This document shows positions 13,375-14,480 of a stretch of 14,480 nt of DNA, in pieces. The stretch is from Patescibacteria group bacterium. GTDB lineage: Bacteria > Patescibacteriota > Microgenomatia > UBA12405 > JAHJSD01. Numbering within the stretch: the first letter of the stretch is position 1; each line of letters begins with the position of its first letter. The stretch covers positions 1 through 14,480 of the forward strand of contig JAHJSD010000060.1 in NCBI GenBank assembly GCA_018830585.1, in the 5' to 3' direction. The position numbers and the translations under genes are program-made. Below the pieces are notes generated by a model that worked only from the letters and a program-made list of their open reading frames with translations, was not told the DNA's origin and did no database searches.

Positions 13375-13436
13375 CACGGTCGACGGACAAGGCCGGAAGG
13401 ACGAGAGGTGGAGGATTCACTCGCTAATTGGCCAAC

Positions 13437-13474
13437 CACCCCCGGGGTGTTAGGCAGATTTCACCCCGGGGGTG
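13437..13474. repeat. Stem-loop with 13-bp perfect GC-rich stem
   Basis: CACCCCCGGGGTG (13437-13449) is the exact reverse complement of CACCCCGGGGGTG (13462-13474), with a 12-base loop. Each arm is itself nearly palindromic, so alternative folds are possible. No T-run follows, making a terminator unlikely. Confidence 0.65.
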
Positions 13475-13707
13475 AGTTACTACTCATAACCCGTAACCCG
13501 TAACAAGTGGCGAGTAATAGATAGTTCTTAAATTTTAAATCAATGCTTATTTTTGATTTTTAACTTTTAGCTTTTTCCCTCATTCATCCTCTTGTTAATA
13601 GATCCGCCTGGCCTGCTACTTGTTTATCACTTTCCCACAACATCTTAAACATATGTTAAATGGGCCTGTTTTATACCTACTTTTCGTAGTAATAAATTCT
13701 ATCGGAT

Positions 13708-13727
13708 GGTGGGTTTTCCACCCTTTT
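13708..13727 (+). terminator. Weak candidate intrinsic terminator
   Basis: GGTGG (13708-13712) pairs with CCACC (13718-13722) around GTTTT and is followed by C and four T. The stem is short. It sits just upstream of the promoter at 13742. Confidence 0.35.
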
Positions 13728-13741
13728 AAAACTATAGGGCA

Positions 13742-13770
13742 TTGACACAGGGATAAGCCGGTGATAGATT
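13742..13770 (+). promoter_or_regulatory. Strong promoter of the 49-aa gene
   Basis: TTGACA (13742-13747), 17 bases, then TAGATT (13765-13770) with an upstream TGA that makes an extended -10. The expected start near 13777 is about 4 bases from the ATG at 13781. Confidence 0.65.
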
Positions 13771-13780
13771 GAAATTATCA

Positions 13781-13930
13781 ATGAAGAAAATTAAACCCTT
13801 TTGGAAAAAACTTTGGAAAAAAGCGGCCACTGGCCTAAAAAAGTTTTTTGCCGAAGAAACCGCCAAAGACGGCTGGGCGAAAAAGCAAATTGCCGAGATG
13901 GCCAGGCTGGGAGGAAGGCTAGTACTTTAA
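13781..13930 (+). CDS. 49-residue cationic mini-protein
   Basis: A 49-codon frame starting ATG at 13781 and ending TAA at 13930. The N-terminal half is strongly basic and amphipathic (MKKIKPFWKKLWKKAATGL), with Trp, Phe and Lys spaced so that hydrophobic residues fall on one helix face. The rest (FFAEETAKDG, then KKQIAEMARLGG) is mixed and helical. It has no signal peptide or full membrane segment. I recognise no family. Support comes from an excellent promoter placed just before the ATG in an otherwise gene-free region. It could bind membranes or nucleic acid, or act like an antimicrobial or toxin peptide; none of this is shown. Confidence 0.6.
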   Translation: MKKIKPFWKKLWKKAATGLKKFFAEETAKDGWAKKQIAEMARLGGRLVL

Positions 13931-14480
13931 TTTGACATTTGACCATTTGTCATTAAACATTAGTTTGGCAATTTACTGAAGTTTTACACTATCGTCGTTC
14001 TGAGCGTAGCCCCGTACCACATAGGGTACAGGGCGAAGCGAAGAACCTGCCTGCCATCGCTACCCGCCCAGAACTACGTAGCTGTTGGCGGGTTGCGGGC
14101 GGGGATCCTTCGCCTTCAGTAAACTCAGGCTCAGGATGACAATATAAAAGTGCAAAACTTCAGTGTGGGTCATATCGAGATGGTTGAGACTTACTGGTCA
14201 GTAGTAAAAAAGAATAGGCATTGTTGAAGTAAACGCGAGATTGACAAAAAAAGAGCATCGTTATCGTCATTCCGGGCAAGCCTTGGTGGAACGCGCATAA
14301 CAATGCCCTTTAATTCAAAATAGCAAAGGGACCTATTGTTGTCAACGGGATTTTTGAACGGAAAGAAAGGTAGTTTAGCCAATTTTTATACCTAAAAAAG
14401 ATACTTTGCCAAAACGCCGATTTTACCAACAAAGACCGGTGTTTGCTTGGGGCAGGAGAACAAATTGGTCTTTGATTTTC
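13931..14480. other. Non-coding stretch to the window end
   Basis: These 550 bases contain the 190-bp inverted-repeat element at 13975-14164 and, further on, GGCATTGTT (14217-14225) with its inverse AACAATGCC (14300-14308). Between them is CGTCATTCCGGGCAAGCC, of the same general kind as the TCATCCTGAG repeats common in bacterial genomes. A minus-strand frame at 14191-14382 reads through these repeats and looks spurious. No gene is supported at the right edge. Confidence 0.45.
13975..14164. mobile_element. MITE-like element with terminal inverted repeats
   Basis: ACTGAAGTTTTACAC (13975-13989) matches, inverted, GTGCAAAACTTCAGT (14150-14164) with one difference. The pairing resumes with GTCGTTCTGAGC on the left against GCTCAGGATGAC on the right. 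Inside are nested hairpins: CCCGTACC/GGGTACAGGG, and CCCGCC/GGCGGG around CTACGTAG. The whole 190 bp would fold into one long branched cruciform. No flanking target duplication is visible and no coding sequence is inside, so it would be non-autonomous if mobile. Confidence 0.55.

Larger units (their letters stand above)
13166..13780. other. Long non-coding stretch with several hairpins
   Basis: These 615 bases have no convincing long gene. They contain a 12-base direct repeat (GACTTCGCTCA at 13260 and 13272), hairpins at 13325-13342, 13349-13374 and 13437-13474, and two short sequences like the right end of the repeat elements (GACTCACTCG at 13301-13310, GATTCACTCG at 13414-13423). A weak terminator (13708-13727) and the promoter of the small gene (13742-13770) complete it. 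It looks like a graveyard of hairpin-type elements; a short regulatory RNA in 13500-13727 cannot be excluded. Confidence 0.5.

Noticed and set aside
13931..13955. Terminator after the 49-aa gene
   Set aside because: There is only a 5-bp TGACA/TGTCA stem with no T-run; the TTTGACATTTGACC wording is a common low-complexity intergenic pattern.
14191..14382. 63-aa minus-strand gene
   Set aside because: Half of it translates a common intergenic repeat (RVPPRLARND) and it lacks a convincing start region.

Overview
The window looks like a piece of a small, compact bacterial genome of the Patescibacteria/CPR type (Microgenomates-like). This is an inference from divergent or minimal versions of common genes, a winged-helix protein with a PaaX/Cas2-like core, an Nramp-like transporter without the usual metal motifs, hairpin-rich intergenic debris, and -10 boxes lying directly in front of start codons. 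TGA is used as a normal stop, so the recoded CPR lineages are unlikely. No rRNA, tRNA, CRISPR array or transposase gene was seen.

Layout. 1-398: the cut end of an unrecognised minus-strand gene with decayed-looking sequence upstream. 528-690: a hairpin-ended repeat element (copy 1). 785-2269: a divergent CCA/poly(A)-polymerase-type nucleotidyltransferase, overlapping convergently with a STAND-like ATPase that ends in an OmpR-type winged helix (2252-3421, minus). 3586-3921: a one-domain MGMT-type alkyltransferase. 4186-4923 (minus): a membrane-anchored SIMPL/DUF541 protein that shares a bidirectional promoter with epmA (4984-6003). epmA is followed by efp (6340-6900); the two are separated by repeat copy 2 (6021-6257, inverted relative to copy 1). 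6947-8308: an 11-12 TM Nramp-like transporter. 8386-9066: a PaaX-like repressor with a Cas2-like core, bracketed by two related palindromes. 9187-11228: a YgjP-type metallohydrolase, a 66-aa unknown protein and radA. 11318-11602 (minus): a small helical unknown protein. 11651-13165: an M32 carboxypeptidase. 13166-14480 is largely non-coding and holds several hairpins, a 49-aa cationic mini-protein gene with a good promoter, and a 190-bp MITE-like inverted repeat.

How the genes fit together. EpmA and EF-P form a functional pair: EpmA should charge a lysine onto the PGKG-loop lysine (K32) of EF-P. The PaaX-like gene probably controls itself, because the right arm of the upstream 40-bp palindrome contains the TTGACA -35 box of its promoter; a diverged copy of that palindrome sits at the gene's 3' end, just upstream of the metallohydrolase. 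The rest is housekeeping: RadA recombination, alkylation repair, a peptidase and a transporter.

The strongest leads are the palindrome pair, the two-copy hairpin-ended repeat with covarying stems, the EpmA-EF-P pair, and the apparent prevalence of leaderless promoters. I see no clear new defence system or CRISPR locus.
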